The translations under genes and the position numbers were made by a program. Of a stretch of 64,000 bases of DNA, positions 23,657 to 35,501 are shown piece after piece. The stretch covers positions 1,488,001 through 1,552,000 of the forward strand of contig JAKSZU010000013.1 of NCBI GenBank assembly GCA_026018925.1. The letters are read 5' to 3'. The DNA comes from Tupaia tana. Its lineage: Eukaryota > Chordata > Mammalia > Scandentia > Tupaiidae. The notes below the pieces were generated by a model. The model had not been told where the DNA came from, did not search any database, and saw only the letters and a list, made by a program, of their open reading frames with translations. Every line of letters begins with the position of its first letter. Positions within the stretch are counted from its first letter, which is position 1.

Positions 23657-23922
23657 TGGGACCAGCGGTTGGCGTAATGGCTATGTCACTGGACTCCCAT
23701 GTAATCGACCACAGTTCGCATCCCAGACCCAGTGGCTTAAACTCACTCCGGGCGCATGTGCGTGTGCTCAAGATCCTGAGAGGAGACTGGAGGAGAAGGG
23801 ATTGTGGTGTGGCCATCCCCCCTGGGGGGTGATTTCTCACTTTCTATCTCTCTGTCTCTGTCTTTCTGGCAAGCGCCCACACCCTATAAACAAACAAACA
23901 AACAAATAAATAAATAAATAAG
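23657..23922 (+). mobile_element. SINE-L, sense
   Basis: Head GGGACCAGCGGTTGGCGTAA, tail CACCCTATAAACAAACAAAC then (AAAT)n. The left-flank TAAAAG text is not clearly duplicated on the right. Confidence 0.9.
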
Positions 23923-24640
23923 GACCTAATAACAGATCTTCAAAATGTATGAGGAAAACCGATAGCGCTGCGGAGAGACAGACAGACCCAGTGACAGTCG
24001 GACTGCTCGGTGTCCCTGTCTCGTAGCTGACAGCACATGTGGAAGACCGTGGCGATGCACAGCCTGACCCCGTGTTCGGTGTGTGCTGGCAGTTCCCTCT
24101 GCCCATCTTGTCACGGCTTAGCTTGCTAGTAAGAAAGCCTGGGCACCCCCTTCATTGGTGCCAGGGGGAGGGTCGAACCACGCAAGCCCCGGTCCACACA
24201 CAGGTACCCTCGGCCTGCCCACCCACACAACCAACATAAAGTCCTAAGACAGTCTCCTCTCCCTGCGCCCTCAACTCATTTTGGACCTGCTTGGGGGCCA
24301 CTCTCCCTCGCCCCAGAAAGCCTCATAATGTGAGTAAGAAACCCTCTCCTCTCCTCTTGGGGCGTGTGTATCTTTGGTGTCAGTTTCAACACCCAAACCG
24401 AATTTTGAGGGGCGTCCCACCCTGTTTCTGCCGAGTGACCACAGCGGTCACAGAGTACAGAAGACCTGCACGTTGATATGAAGCAACCTGAACTGATGGA
24501 CGTTTCTAGAACACACCCCGCAGCAGAATGAATGAAAATGGAAACACCATCAAAATGGGCGGCGCGCTGCTGAAAGCAGTGCTGGGCGGGATCTCTAGCC
24601 CTATTCCTGCCCTTTGTAGAAGAAGAGAGCTTAGACCGAC
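23923..24640. other. Single-copy sequence, nothing recognised
   Basis: Neither repeats nor exons could be supported. Short frames are not protein-like. Confidence 0.4.
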
Positions 24641-24864
24641 GACTTCATCTCCCACCTGGGGAAACTAGCAAAAGAAGACTTGAATACAAATAGGGTAAAC
24701 GAAATTGAATAGCAAAAACTAGTAGAACACACGAATGGTGATATCAATAAAACCAGTATTTATTACAACATTAATAAAACAAACAAAAACTACTGGTAAG
24801 ACTATAATCAGGAGAAAAGAGAAGACAAAGTGCCAGTATCCCAGTGAGAGGTGCCATCAAGACT
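24641..24864 (+). mobile_element. L1 ORF2 fragment, sense
   Basis: GGTAAGACTATAATCAGGAG and AAAAGAGAAGACAAA match the L1 ORF2 segment downstream of the endonuclease domain. The upstream A-rich text is compatible. Heavily decayed. Confidence 0.5.
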
Positions 24865-24993
24865 GACCCCACCAGGGGGCGTGGTGGTTAAGGCGTTGGA
24901 CTCCCACATGGCTGACCACGGTTCAAATCCCAGACCTGGTGGCTTGTTTTCTCACTCCCCCCCCCACTCTGTCTTTCTCTGATCAAACTGGAA

Positions 24994-25021
<28 letters not shown>
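24865..25021 (+). mobile_element. SINE-S with (AAT)n tail
   Basis: Head GGGGGCGTGGTGGTTAAGGC, B box GGTTCAAATCC, then a C/T tract and CTGATCAAACTGGAAA leading to (AAT)9 at about 24988-25018. Confidence 0.85.
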
Positions 25022-25024
<3 letters not shown>

Positions 25025-25319
25025 GTTAAATTTTAAAAATTCTAAAAAACACACTGCGCCCACAGGTATGTGAAGGGTTGTCTGGAAATATTATCAACAC
25101 CTTTATGCCAGTACATTGGGCAACTGAGGTGAAATGGACAGGTGACTCGAAGGACACTAACTGCCAAGCTTACTGGAGCAGAAATACCGGCACAGTCCCT
25201 GTCTATAAAGTAAATTATCCTGTAGTTAAAAGCCTTTCCCCGAAAATAAGTAAGTAAATAAAACAAAACCCTCCATATGTGAATGACCTCACTCAGCCCC
25301 CCTGGGCTATACATACACT
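25022..25319. other. Single-copy sequence, nothing recognised
   Basis: AT-rich at the left, unremarkable afterwards. Confidence 0.4.
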
Positions 25320-25506
25320 AGGTTTTAGCCATGAGCAAGTGCTCTCTCCAGAGGGAGACGGTGAGAGGGAAGTGAGAAATCACCCGGGGACAGCCCCACA
25401 TCACACGTGCCTGGCAAGACTTCCAAGCCCCGACCGGGACTTGAGTGTGGCTGGCGGTTGGCCACGTGGGAGCTCGGTGATAGAGACCACCCATCTGCTG
25501 GCCCCT
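25320..25506 (-). mobile_element. Old SINE-L, antisense, shortened
   Basis: GAAGTGAGAAATCACCC in the middle and ACCACCCATCTGCTGGCCCC at the right end identify it. The T tract and tail are missing. Confidence 0.75.
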
Positions 25507-26602
25507 CCATTTATCCCGTTTTTTAAATAGGCCACCTGCTGTGGTCCCCAGAGGTCGCGCTCCTTTCTCTGCCACTGGTGGTCTATGTCTGTGTGGGGGG
25601 GTGTCAGTCTGAGCCACAGTCCTGGTACCGGAGACCACATGGGCCACAGGGAGGTGGGAACTCCGCTGTCCCTGGTAGAACCCCAGAGCCAGCCCGGCAC
25701 TGGTGACACCACAGCTTGTGCCTGTCCTGCTCTCTGAGCCCCTCAAAGCCTCCCTCGATGGACTTGAGTCACCCGAATCCTGTCGTGTGGGCTGGATGAC
25801 CGCGAGGGAGGCTGCCCAAGGCCCAGGGGTCTGAGAGACGGAGTTCACAGCCTCAGGGTTTGTCTCAAACGGAGTCGGATGGTGGAGACCCAGGGTGGGC
25901 GCTGGGCATAGGCACAGCTGGCCAGGACCGAGGCTGCAGGGAGGCTGGGGCGGCCTGCTCAGGCTCAGGCCCTCCTCGGGAAGGGGAAGCACTCGCCTGG
26001 GAGCCTCTGCCGGGGACACTGGAGTGCCCTGCCAGGCCACAGCACCACAGCAACCGCCCGACCCGCTGCTGCCGATGCCCCAGCCCAGGTGAGCCATTGT
26101 CCTAGCGGGTCAGAGGGCTCCTCCGCACCGCTGCGATCAAGACTCTAGGCTGCCAAATCCCCCTGAGGGCTGGCGTGACGTCCCCACGGGCCAGCACAGA
26201 GGCGCGCCCAGCTGCCTCGGAGCAGAGCAACAGGCCCTCGCTGCTCCCCGCTGGCTGAGCCCTGGATTGCTGGTCAGGGCAGTTCCCCGCACCCAGACCT
26301 TGGCTCGCAGCTGCTGGTGGGGGCTTCCTGCCTGAGCCTCCACGTTTCGCTCCGGTGGGGGATTCTGGCCCCTGCTGGCCGGCTCCTTCCATGGGCACGC
26401 CGATGGCCCTGCCAGGAGCAGCCACGGAGCACACAGCAGCCAGAGCGTGTGTCCCCGAGCTGGTCACCACCCAGGCATAACCGAGTGAGGTGGTCCTCAT
26501 GGATCAGAAGGCCTTTAGTCAGAGTGGGGTCTGGGGGTGCCCAATGGATACTGTCCCCCCTCCCAAAACAAAACTAAAAGCAAAACTAACCAGAGAGCTT
26601 TA
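25507..26602. other. GC-rich single-copy block
   Basis: The minus-strand 259-codon frame at 25318-26097 and overlapping plus-strand frames show no domain or splice context. I treat them as chance frames. Confidence 0.4.
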
Positions 26603-26766
26603 TGGGCCAGCAGCTAAGGGGACACGTGCACTGCTCGACCTGTAAAGCACCCTGGGCACGTTGGCCTGCTTCCCAAGTCCCCGGAGGAGGATGGAAGACA
26701 GGCTGCAGGGCGGCCATGCCCCTCGCGGGGTGTTTTCTCACTTCCCACCCTACAGCAAAATGAGAA
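26603..26766 (+). mobile_element. Old SINE-L, sense, internally shortened
   Basis: ATGGGCCAGCAGCTAAGGGG head, CCCGGAGGAGGATGGAAGAC body, GGGGTGTTTTCTCACTTCCC and CCCTACAGCAAAAT tail. The B-box region is largely gone. Confidence 0.68.
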
Positions 26767-27499
26767 AACAGGCCGCGCAGCCACAAAGCTGACCTACGAG
26801 AGAAGGGACCGGCGCTGGACGGCTCCTTGCGGCCCTCCCCCTGCAGCCTCGGCCTCTCATGTCACCCAGGGGTCTGGAAGGCCTTGGGACACGTGATCAG
26901 GGCGGTGTGGGTGTCTGTGCGGCCTGCCAGTTGCCCTAACCCTGGCCCCAGAAGCCCTCGCTTCCCTCACTTGCTTCAGCTTTCCTTCCCAGGCTGACGA
27001 AATGCTACCGTGGAAGGGAAACAACTGCCGCGGACAACCATGCTGGGGCGGCTCAGTCACATCCTGGGAGGAGGCCAGGCCAGAGTCGAGGCACTGACTC
27101 CCCCTGCCCGGCAGAGGGCTCAGCAGCCGGCGGCAGAGCAGGGAATGGCACCTGGGCAGACCGGGGTGCCCCAGAGGACAGGACAGAGACAGGAGCCGTG
27201 CTGGGTGACAGGTGTGCCCAGGTGCAGTGATTCAGATCTGCCTGGCCTCCATCCATCGGGCCAAGGAAACACCAGTGGCAACGTTGTGTTAGACCTCACC
27301 TGTGGCAAATCTTTACTTTGTGTATCGCGAAACCATTTCAAGATAGCAGCCGGGAGCTACGGTGCCTCTGCACACCGCCGACCAACCCAGTGCAGCTCAG
27401 AGCACAGCTGACGCGCTGGGGCCAGGCGGACCCCCGGGAGAGGGTGGATTGGTCCCCAGGCAACCTGCAGGCTGGGCAGCGCCGGATGGGAGACCTTGT
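26767..27499. other. Single-copy sequence, nothing recognised
   Basis: GC-rich. No repeat or exon could be supported. Confidence 0.4.
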
Positions 27500-27712
27500 G
27501 GGGAGCGCATGCACTTGCCCTATAGCAAGAGACAGAGGGGAAGTAAGGAATCAGCCCCGAGGGTGGCCACGCCGAAGCCCTCCTCCATGCTTCCCTCTTG
27601 GATATGCACACATGCCGGGCATGATTTTCAACACTGGGTCTAGGACTCAAACTGCAAAGTCGACCATGCGTATCGAGCGCCCTAACCACCACACCACCTG
27701 CCTGGCCCTGAG
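27500..27712 (-). mobile_element. Old SINE-L, antisense
   Basis: GCATGCACTTGCCCTATAGC at the left and CCACCTGCCTGGCCC at the right. The body keeps GGGTGGCCACGCCGAAGCCC. Confidence 0.78.
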
Positions 27713-27809
27713 GGCGCCGTCTCTCTCTCCGCGTTCTTTCTCTCACCCTCATGAAATACAGTAAATAAATAAATACTTTTCTTAAAGTAAAGTGCAATCA
27801 CTAAATGCC

Positions 27810-28062
27810 AAGCTGGGCCCATGACCTAGTGGTTACGGACCTGGACCCTGTAATGCCAACCCCGTGGCACGAATCCCAGGCCTGACCGTTGGCAAAGCGA
27901 ATAAGGTGCATTGCCTGCCCGGAAGTCCAGACGGGGGAGGACGCCAAAGGGCTTGTGGGGTGGCCTGCCCCCCGAGGGCCGTGCTCTCTTATTTCCCCCT
28001 CCCTCTCTGCCTCTTTCCGGCAGGTGCACATGCACTCTGACGAAATAAATAAATAAATAAGA
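27810..28062 (+). mobile_element. Old SINE-L, sense
   Basis: Head GGGCCCATGACCTAGTGGTT, B-box relic ACGAATCCC, TCTCTTATTTCCCCCTCCC, and (AAAT)n at the end. Strongly diverged. Confidence 0.68.
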
Positions 28063-28487
28063 AAAAGAGAGAAAAGAAAAGAAAAACCATCCTCAGAAGC
28101 AAAATGGAAGGTGGGGAACTCCAGCTCATGGGAAGGGCCTAAAAAACGTTGTGAGGTGTACACCAGAGGTGGGGACACCGGGAGAGCCGCTGCATGGTTA
28201 GAGACAGGGGGCCGGGGCCGGGGCAGCCTGAGGTGCCCGGCAGGGCGGCAGACACAGCAGGTCAGCCGTGGGGCAATCCCACCACCGTCATTCTTCTGGA
28301 GACACCGCCCTCCACGCAGGAATGGGGAGGGGTGCCTGGCCCCAGACCGTCTCAGCAGCTGTCCACAGGGCGACAAGGAGTCTTCCAGAAAACAGGCTTC
28401 CGGCCTGGCTCGGGGTGCAGTTCCCTTTCTCCTGCTTTCTTCCCCAGGGACGGCAGCCCTTAGGGAGTGAACCACACCAAGACATAT
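28063..28487. other. Single-copy GC-rich sequence
   Basis: No supported gene or repeat. Frames are open on both strands only because of composition. Confidence 0.4.
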
Positions 28488-28499
28488 GAAAAAGTCATA

Positions 28500-28762
28500 T
28501 GGGAGACCAGCAGATGTAACAGCTACGTAACTGACATGGCCAACCATGGCTCAAGTCCCAGACGCAGCAGCTTGAAACTTACCCCGGGCACGTGTGTGTG
28601 CATGCCCCAAATCCCGAGGAGAACGGAGGAGACGGAATTGTGTGGCCATTCTCCTGGGGGTGATTTTTCACTTTCTTCTGTCTCTCTGGTGAGTGCATGC
28701 GCCCTATAGCAAAAATCTCCTTAAAACAAAACAAAAAAAAAAAAAAAAAAGAAAGAAAGAAA
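28500..28762 (+). mobile_element. SINE-L, sense, with 12-bp target duplication
   Basis: GAAAAAGTCATA stands at 28488-28499 and again at 28763-28774. Between them are the head GGGAGACCAGCAGATGTAAC, the tail CCCTATAGCAAAAATCTCC and a long A/AAAG tail. Confidence 0.9.
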
Positions 28763-28774
28763 GAAAAAGTCATA

Positions 28775-29218
28775 CAACCCTTAAAGGAGTGGCCAACCCA
28801 CTCTTTGAACTTAAACCCAAAGGAACTGAGTTACTAGAACAACAACTGATTTTAAAACAGATATATTTAAAATTCTCAGAAGCATAAAGAATAACAGAAA
28901 TAAGGACTGCTATGAAATAAAACGAATGGCTATGGAAAGAAATCAAATTAGAGACGTTAGAAATAAAAATTTAAAACTTACTTGAAATTCAAAAATAACT
29001 TTATAAAAAATTCAAATGAGCGAAAAAAGAAAGGAAAAAAATCATTTTACTAGAACAAGATATTCATTGTTACGGTTTTAGTGAATTCTCTTCTAGATAC
29101 ATGCAAACACATACACAGACTTCCTAACGAAAGCCAGGATTATACCTATGCACAGTTCACATAGCATGCAAGGACCGGCTTCACCAAGTTTACGGAAATG
29201 AGCACTTTGAAGATACCA
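28775..29218. other. A-rich single-copy sequence
   Basis: No gene seen. The A-rich text could be a decayed L1 sense fragment, but no diagnostic motif remains. Confidence 0.35.
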
Positions 29219-29408
29219 TGGGGCCAGTAGGGGCGGAGGTAGGGTGCTGGGGAGACGGCCACACACAATCCCTCCCCTGTTCTCCCCCCAGGATCTGGGG
29301 CACACACAGCGCCCGCATACTTGTCAAGCCGCTGGGTCCCAGACTCAGGCGTACCGAGGGCTGTGTGGGATCCCGCACCTTTACCTCCACACCTGCCGCC
29401 AGCCCCCC
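29219..29408 (-). mobile_element. Old antisense SINE-L, partial
   Basis: GGCCACACACAATCCCTCCC, then CCCAGGATCTGGGGCACAC and AAGCCGCTGGGTCCCAGACT keep the SINE-L order on the minus strand. The T tract and head end are lost. Confidence 0.6.
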
Positions 29409-31790
29409 GTTGTGTCTTTTTAGTGTCTATTGAACCACTGTCTCTATTTTTATTTTATTCCACTTACATTTGAAGTTATTATTGATAGGGACAGTTGTCA
29501 CTGCTCTGTTTGGTCATTGTTTTCTGTCTCAGGACTGGTCTCTTGTTCGTTCCAGTCTCTCCTCCTGCCGTTCTGTCTTCCTCTGTCGGTCACTGATCCT
29601 TTATAGTGGTATGTTTTCATTCATTTCTCGTTCTCTTGGTATCTTCTATGATGTTTTCATTGTGACTACCATGGGGTTTACATCAAACCTCTTATCGCTG
29701 TAACCATCCACTTTAAGCTGATAACAGTTTAACTTCGATCGAGACGGAAAGCCTCCACTTCTATTTCTCCCCAGCCCACTTCGATACTGCTGTCACGAAT
29801 AACATCTTTTTATGTTATGTATCTACTAACATAACTTTATAGGATTGTAGTTATTTGTATACGTTCTTAATTTCTCTCCCATAGTTCATTGCAATGTACG
29901 CGCAACCACTCCCGAGTGACGGGATTCTGCACTTGCCTTTGTACCCACCTGTACCAGGGGGCTGGACCCTTGCATGTTCCTTCATGTTGCTGTTGGAGTC
30001 TTTCAGTTCAACTTCAAAGCCTTCCTTTGCCGCAGTCCTGGTAAGCTCCAGCAGTGTTGACCTCAGCATCCGTTTCTCTGGAAGAGTCTTTATTTCTCCT
30101 TCATGGTTGATGGACAGTTTTGCCTGGTACATGTTCCTGGTTGGTAGTTTTCTTCCTTTAGTACTGAGTATACTCTCCCCGCTAGCCTGCAAGGTTTATG
30201 CTGCAGAAAACCTGCTGATGGAGAGTCTCTTGGATGTGACAAGTTGCTTTTTCTTGCTGCTTTCAAAAGTCTCTTTGTCTTCGATGTTCGAGACTGTGAT
30301 TATAATGTGTCTTGGTGTGGACTTCTTAGGGTTTATCATATTCAGAGAGTTTTAGGCTTCTTATTTCCTTACTAAATTCTGCTCCTTTCCTCTGTTGTTC
30401 TGTTCTGTTTTGTTATAACTCTCGTAACATACCTTGGTCTGCTTGATGAAGTCATGTAAGTTCCTTGAACTTTCTTTATTCCTTTTCATTTTCTTCTTAT
30501 TTTTCCTCCTCTGCCTGGGTAATTTTAAATGGCTTGTCTTCAGATTATCTGATTCTTCCTCCTATTTGGGCAACTCTGCTGTTTAACCTCTTTATTGAAT
30601 ATTTCAATTCGGTTATTACATTTTTCACCTACAAAAGAAAATCTAGTTTAAAACATTTCTCTCTTTGATGAAATACTTATTTGTGCATACATAATTTTCC
30701 TGAACTTACTGAGCATTTTCATGAGCATCATTTTGATTTCTTTGTCAGATAATTCATATGCCTCTATTTCCATTAAATAGGTTTCTGGAGATTTTTTTCC
30801 CTCCTCCTTGGGTCATATTTTCCTGTTTCTTCATGTTCTTTGACTCTCTGTGTTGATATCTGAATATCTGACCCTGTCGTTCTTTATGGACGAGCTTTGC
30901 AAGAGAAAACCTTCATCCGAGGGGTATAATCTCTTGCTCCCTCTGGTGTCGATATGCTGTACTGCAGCCATCCTGGACAAACGCACAGGGTTCGCTCTTC
31001 CCAGGAGCCCTCTAGCCTTGTAGATCCTGCTGCTCTGACAGCACTCTGGAGACGGAGGAAACAGAAACCATTTCCTCAGGCAGTCCTTCTAAAAGTCTGA
31101 GCACTGACTGTACGCTTCGGTCTTCTCTTTTCTTTCCCAGAGGTCTGGGGATGTGAATTTCCCCAATCGTGTTGCATTGAGCCCCCGCCCGCCTGGAGTG
31201 TGCCGGTCCCATCAGCACTGCAAAGCAGGCAGAGCAGAAGCCAGTCTCTCGCGCAACGCCCTGAAAAGCTAAGTGTTGGACGGACGCACTGGCGCTTGCC
31301 GGCCCCGAGGAGAGGCTGGGGTTCGGGCTTTCACCTGCTCAGCCGATGCTTCGCGTGGGAGGAAGGTTAGGGCCAGCGCGGCCACATTAATGCAAACCGT
31401 TCCCTCGTTTCTCACAGGCCCCAGCAGGGGGCGCTTTCCTGTCGGTACTCGTGTCCAGGCACGACAGGAGCCAGTGTCCGAGGCAGCCCCTGGGAAAGTC
31501 GGAATGCGGAATGTGCGGCCCCGGACTCGCCTTCCTGCCCCAGGAAAAGAGCCGGGAGCTGGGGGTTTCTTGTTGCCCTGCGGTTCACGCCTGAGGGAAG
31601 GATTAGGATGAGAGGGTGCCATAAATTCCTATCGGCTTCCACGTGGCTCGTTTTCAGGCCCCTCAGAGTACAGGACACTGACTCATCGCTGGATTTTCAG
31701 AAAGGGAATTGGTCCACGCGGGGATGCTGAATTAGTCTGTCGGAGCAGGGTGAGTCCTGAGCTTCTAGTTGTCATCTTGCTGATGGCACC
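29409..31790 (-). mobile_element. Old antisense L1, ORF1 and 5' region
   Basis: The minus-strand frame 29851-30192 contains KTLPEKRMLRSTLLELTR and NMKEHARV, which line up with the C-terminal end of old L1 ORF1. Further right, text such as GCAACTCTGCTGTTTAACCT fits the coiled-coil and 5' side seen in antisense. 30900-31790 is GC-richer and probably the L1 or HAL1-type 5' UTR. No intact frame. Confidence 0.6.
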
Positions 31791-32195
31791 CGCCGGTTCA
31801 GATCTGTCGCCCATTTAAACAACTTTAAGAATTCTTTGTATGTTTTCAATAGCAGTCCCTTAGCAGGTTTTAAAAATATTTTCTCCCGGTCCCTGGCTTC
31901 TCATTCTCATAATAGTCTTTCTCAGAGCAAAAGTGTTCAATTCCAGCAAAGTTTAATCTCGTCGATTATTTCTTTCATGAGTTGTACCTTTGCTGTTGCA
32001 TCTAAAAAACGATCACCAAACCCAGGCTCACCTAGGTTTCTGGTGTATGGATCTGCTGGGTGTTCTACAGCCTATAATCCATTTAGGTTCATTCTGTGAA
32101 GGGTACGAAATTTGTGTCTAGACTCCTTTTTTTTTTTTTTTTTTTTTTTTTGCGCATGTCTACATTGTCCAGCCCCATTTGTTGAAAAGACTACA

Positions 32196-32705
32196 TTTTA
32201 TTTCCTTTGTAATGCCAGAGGGCATGTGCAAGAGAACGAGAGCGAGAAAGAGAGAGAGAGAGAAGTCTGGCTGTGCGCAGCCCTTGTTCCCGCTGTTATC
32301 CACCCCATTAGAGTCCGGGCATGCCCAGTGAGGGACTCAGTGTCAGGGCAGTACTCACGCCCCGCGCGTCCTCTGCCGCCGAGTACCCGGGCTGGTACTC
32401 TCACCCTGCACATCCTCTGCCGCCCAGTACCGGGGCTGTACTCACGCCCTTCTCGTCCTCTGCCGAGTACCAGGGTTGTACTCACACCCTGCGCCCTCTG
32501 CCGCCGAGTACCAGGGCTGGTACTCTCACCCTGCACATCCTCTGCCGCCCAGTACCGGGGCTGTACTCACGCCCTTCTCGTCCTCTGCCGAGTACCAGGG
32601 TTGTACTCACACCCTGCGCGTCCTCTGCCGCCGAGTACCAGGGCTGGTACTCTCACCCTGCAGCGTCCTCTGTACACCACTTGCTGTTGCACTATAGGGC
32701 TGGCC
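32196..32705 (-). mobile_element. Antisense SINE enlarged by an internal minisatellite
   Basis: AAAAGACTA (left) and AAAAGACTG (right) look like the target copies in antisense L1. Left text AGGGCATGTGCAAGAGAACG and right end CACTATAGGGCTGGCCCC suit an antisense SINE, but its middle is replaced by a tandem array of about 320 bp. Confidence 0.6.
32351..32668 (+). repeat. About 40-bp minisatellite
   Basis: Seven to eight units such as GTACTCACGCCCTTCTCGTC then CTCTGCCGAGTACCAGGGTT, alternating with a GTACTCTCACCCTGCACATC variant. The variants recur in the same order, giving a three-unit higher-order period of about 120 bp. Confidence 0.9.
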
Positions 32706-33303
32706 CCAAAAGACTGTCTTTACTCCATTTCTTGCTTTTGATTCTTTGGCAAAAATCAGTTGAGTACATTTGTGTGGGTCTATATTCTGTTCCAGTTTTT
32801 TATTTGCCTATTTTTCCTGCAATACCATAATCTTGATTATTATAACTTTTTAGAAAGTCTTTAGTTGAGAATAAGTCCTTTGGCTTTGTACTTCTTCAAT
32901 ACCATGTTTCCTATTCTGGGTGTTTTGACTCTTCACAAAAACTTTGCAATCAGTTTCTTGATATCTATAAAATAACTTTCTGGGATTTTGATTACAATTA
33001 CATTGAATCTGCAAATCAAGTTGAGAAGAACTGATATTTTGATCTTATTGCCTTTCTGTCCATGAATATGTAATATTTCTCCATTTATGTCACACTTTCA
33101 TTTCATTTATCAAAGTATTATAGTTTCTTTTATAGAGAAATTACACTTATTTTGTAGATTTATACATAAGTGTTTTATTTGGGGGGATGTTAATGTAAAT
33201 TGCATGGTGCTTTTAATTTCAAATTCCAATTATTTATTCCTTGTATATATAAAAGTAAGTGATCTTACTTATTAACCTTTTATCCTAGAAACTTGCTATA
33301 ATA

Positions 33304-33593
33304 TTTTTTTTTCTTTTTCTTTCTTTTTTTTTTTTTTTTTTGGAGAGGTTTTCGCTATAGGGCGCGTGCGCTCGCCAGACAGACAGAGAGAGACATAGAG
33401 ACAGAAAGCGAGAAATCACCCCCCAGGGGGGATGGTCACGCCGCAATCCCTTCCCCTCCATTCTTCTCTCAGGATCTTGGGCACGTACGCACACGCGCCT
33501 GGCGTGAGTTTTAAGCCAACGGGTCCAGGACGCGAACCGCGGTTGACTATGTGGGAGTCCAGCGACATAGCCATTATGCTAACTGCTGGTTTC
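33304..33593 (-). mobile_element. SINE-L, antisense, young
   Basis: Long T tract, GTTTTCGCTATAGGGCGCGT, ending GCTAACTGCTGGTTTCC. TGCTATAAT is repeated on both sides (33294-33302 and 33595-33603). Confidence 0.93.
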
Positions 33594-34249
33594 CTGCTAT
33601 AATCATTTAGTTACAGGTTGTTGGTTTTTTCTTTTTTTGTCAATTATTTTGGATGTACTATATAAATGATAGTGTCATTTGCAAACAAAGACAATTTTGT
33701 TTCTCCCCAACTTATATACCTCTTAATTTCTTTTCCTGTCCTATTACAATAGCTGGGATTTCCAGTAAGATATCGAAAAGCAGTGGTGAGAGGAGGGGAA
33801 TGTATTTGCCTTATTCCCAATCTTAGCAAGAAAGCTTCTTGTTTCTCACCATTAACTATAATGTTAATTCAAGATTTTTGTAAATGTCCTTTATCAAACT
33901 GAGAAAGTTCTGCTCTATTCCTAGTTTGCTGAGAGCTTTTTGTTTTTTAATTATGGATTGTTGAATTTTTGGTAAATGCATTTTATGCATCTGATGAAAT
34001 AACTTTGTGATTTTTCTTCTTTAGCCTGTTGAAGTGATAAGCTATATTAAATAATTGTGAAAAGCGATCCCATCTTACATACCTAGAATAATTCTCACTT
34101 GATCAGTGTATACTTCATTATTTACATTACTGGGCTGACTTTTCTAATATTTTTTAAAGTACCTATATTGATGAGAGATACTGCTCTGTAGTTTTCTGTT
34201 GTAAAGTTTGGTACGATTTCAATATTATGGTAATTCTGGACTCACAAAA

Positions 34250-34355
34250 ATGAGTAAGGAACCACCCCTCAAAGTGGGGGTGTGGTACAAACAATTCCTT
34301 CTCCTCCATTTCTCTATCCTTGATTCAGGGCATGCACGCACAATGCCCAGAATAT
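34250..34355 (-). mobile_element. SINE-L fragment, antisense
   Basis: ACCACCCCTCAAAGTGGGGG through GGCATGCACGCACAATGCCC matches the middle of the minus-strand SINE-L. Both ends are missing. Confidence 0.6.
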
Positions 34356-34366
34356 TTTTCACTTTT

Positions 34367-34639
34367 TTTTTTTTTTTTTTTTTTTGGAGAGGTTTTTTGC
34401 TATAGGGCGCATGCGCTCGCCAGACAGACAGAGAGAGACATAGAGACAGAAAGCGAGAAATCACCCCCCAGGGGGGATGGTCACGCCGCAATCCCTTCTC
34501 CTCCATTCTCCTCTTGGGATCTTGGGCACGCACGCACACGCGCCCGGCGTGAGTTGTAAGCCACCGGGTCCGAGACGCGAACCGCGGTCGACTACGTGGG
34601 AGTCCAGCGACATAGCCATTACGCTAACTGCTGGTTCCC
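34367..34639 (-). mobile_element. SINE-L, antisense, young
   Basis: Almost consensus throughout, with CpG sites retained. CACTTTT precedes it (34360-34366) and follows it (34640-34646). Confidence 0.94.
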
Positions 34640-35007
34640 CACTTTTAGCATAGGTGTTGCCAAAGCTAGCACACTCAGCGTGCTTTCCAAGCCACTGGAT
34701 CCAAGACTGAAACCACACAGTTGGCCACATGTGATCTAGTTCCTCAACCACCAGGTCATGGGTCACCCAATTCAATGTTTTATTTTAATTTTCATTCAGT
34801 TCAAAATATTTTTAAATTTTCTTGACATTCTTCTTCGACCTACATGTTACTTAGAGGTAGGTTGTTTAATGTCCATAGTTTGGCATTTTACAAGTATATT
34901 TCTCTAATCAATTTATAGTCTAATTCCATTGTGGTTCAAAGCATATGTTGTATGACTTCTTTATTCTTTCTTTTGTTTTCTTCCTTTCTTCTTCTTTTCC
35001 CTTCTTC

Positions 35008-35148
35008 CTTTCTTTTCTTTTCTTTTCTTTCTTTCTTTCTTTCCTTCCTTTTCTCCCTTTCTTTCTTTCCTTCCTTTTCTCCCTTCCTTCCTTCCTTCCT
35101 TCCTTCTTTCCTTCCTTCTTTCCTTCCTTCCTTCCTTCCTTCCTTTCT

Positions 35149-35212
<64 letters not shown>

Positions 35213-35225
35213 TTCTTCTTTTTCT

Positions 35226-35270
<45 letters not shown>

Positions 35271-35308
35271 TTTTCTTTCTTTCTTTTTCTTTCCTTCTTT
35301 CTTTCTTT
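35008..35308 (+). repeat. CTTT/CCTT microsatellite tract
   Basis: About 300 bp of pure pyrimidine: TTTTC, CTTT and CCTT blocks in alternating domains, the longest a (CTTT)n run around 35145-35215. It reads open in several frames as Phe/Ser/Leu or Lys/Glu/Arg, which is not coding. It adjoins the T-rich end of the next SINE and probably grew from its tail. Confidence 0.95.
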
Positions 35309-35501
35309 TCAGAGGGCAGAGGCACTCACCGTGGTGATGCTGCGATCCTTTTTCCTTTATTTCTCCATCCACCAGGTTAGGGGCACACAGCACGTAGTCA
35401 GAGTATCTCAAGTTGCTGTACCAGGGTTTGAACCACAGTGGCCGTATGGGACCTGGCTCCATGCACACAGCTCTTAGCTGCTGCTCCACAGCACTGGCCC
35501 C
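35309..35501 (-). mobile_element. Old antisense SINE
   Basis: AGAGGGCAGAGGCACTCACC at the left, GGGTTTGAACC as a reversed B box, and CACAGCACTGGCCCCC at the right. The body is shorter and diverged, and may be SINE-S related. Confidence 0.6.

Larger units (their letters stand above)
31791..35007 (-). mobile_element. Antisense L1, ORF2 segment
   Basis: The complement of the ORF2 C-terminal half (CCCATTTGTTGAAAAGACTA, and GATATTTTGATCTTATTGCC further on) progresses toward the RT and then the endonuclease. It is interrupted by SINEs at 32196, 33304, 34250 and 34367 and by the CTTT tract at 35008. It resumes at 35502-35820. Confidence 0.8.

Noticed and set aside
25318..26097. 259-codon minus-strand frame in GC-rich DNA
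   Set aside because: No domain, no splice or promoter context, and equally long frames on the opposite strand.
29851..30355. Overlapping frames on both strands considered as a host gene
   Set aside because: The minus-strand text matches old L1 ORF1. The plus-strand frame is its complement.
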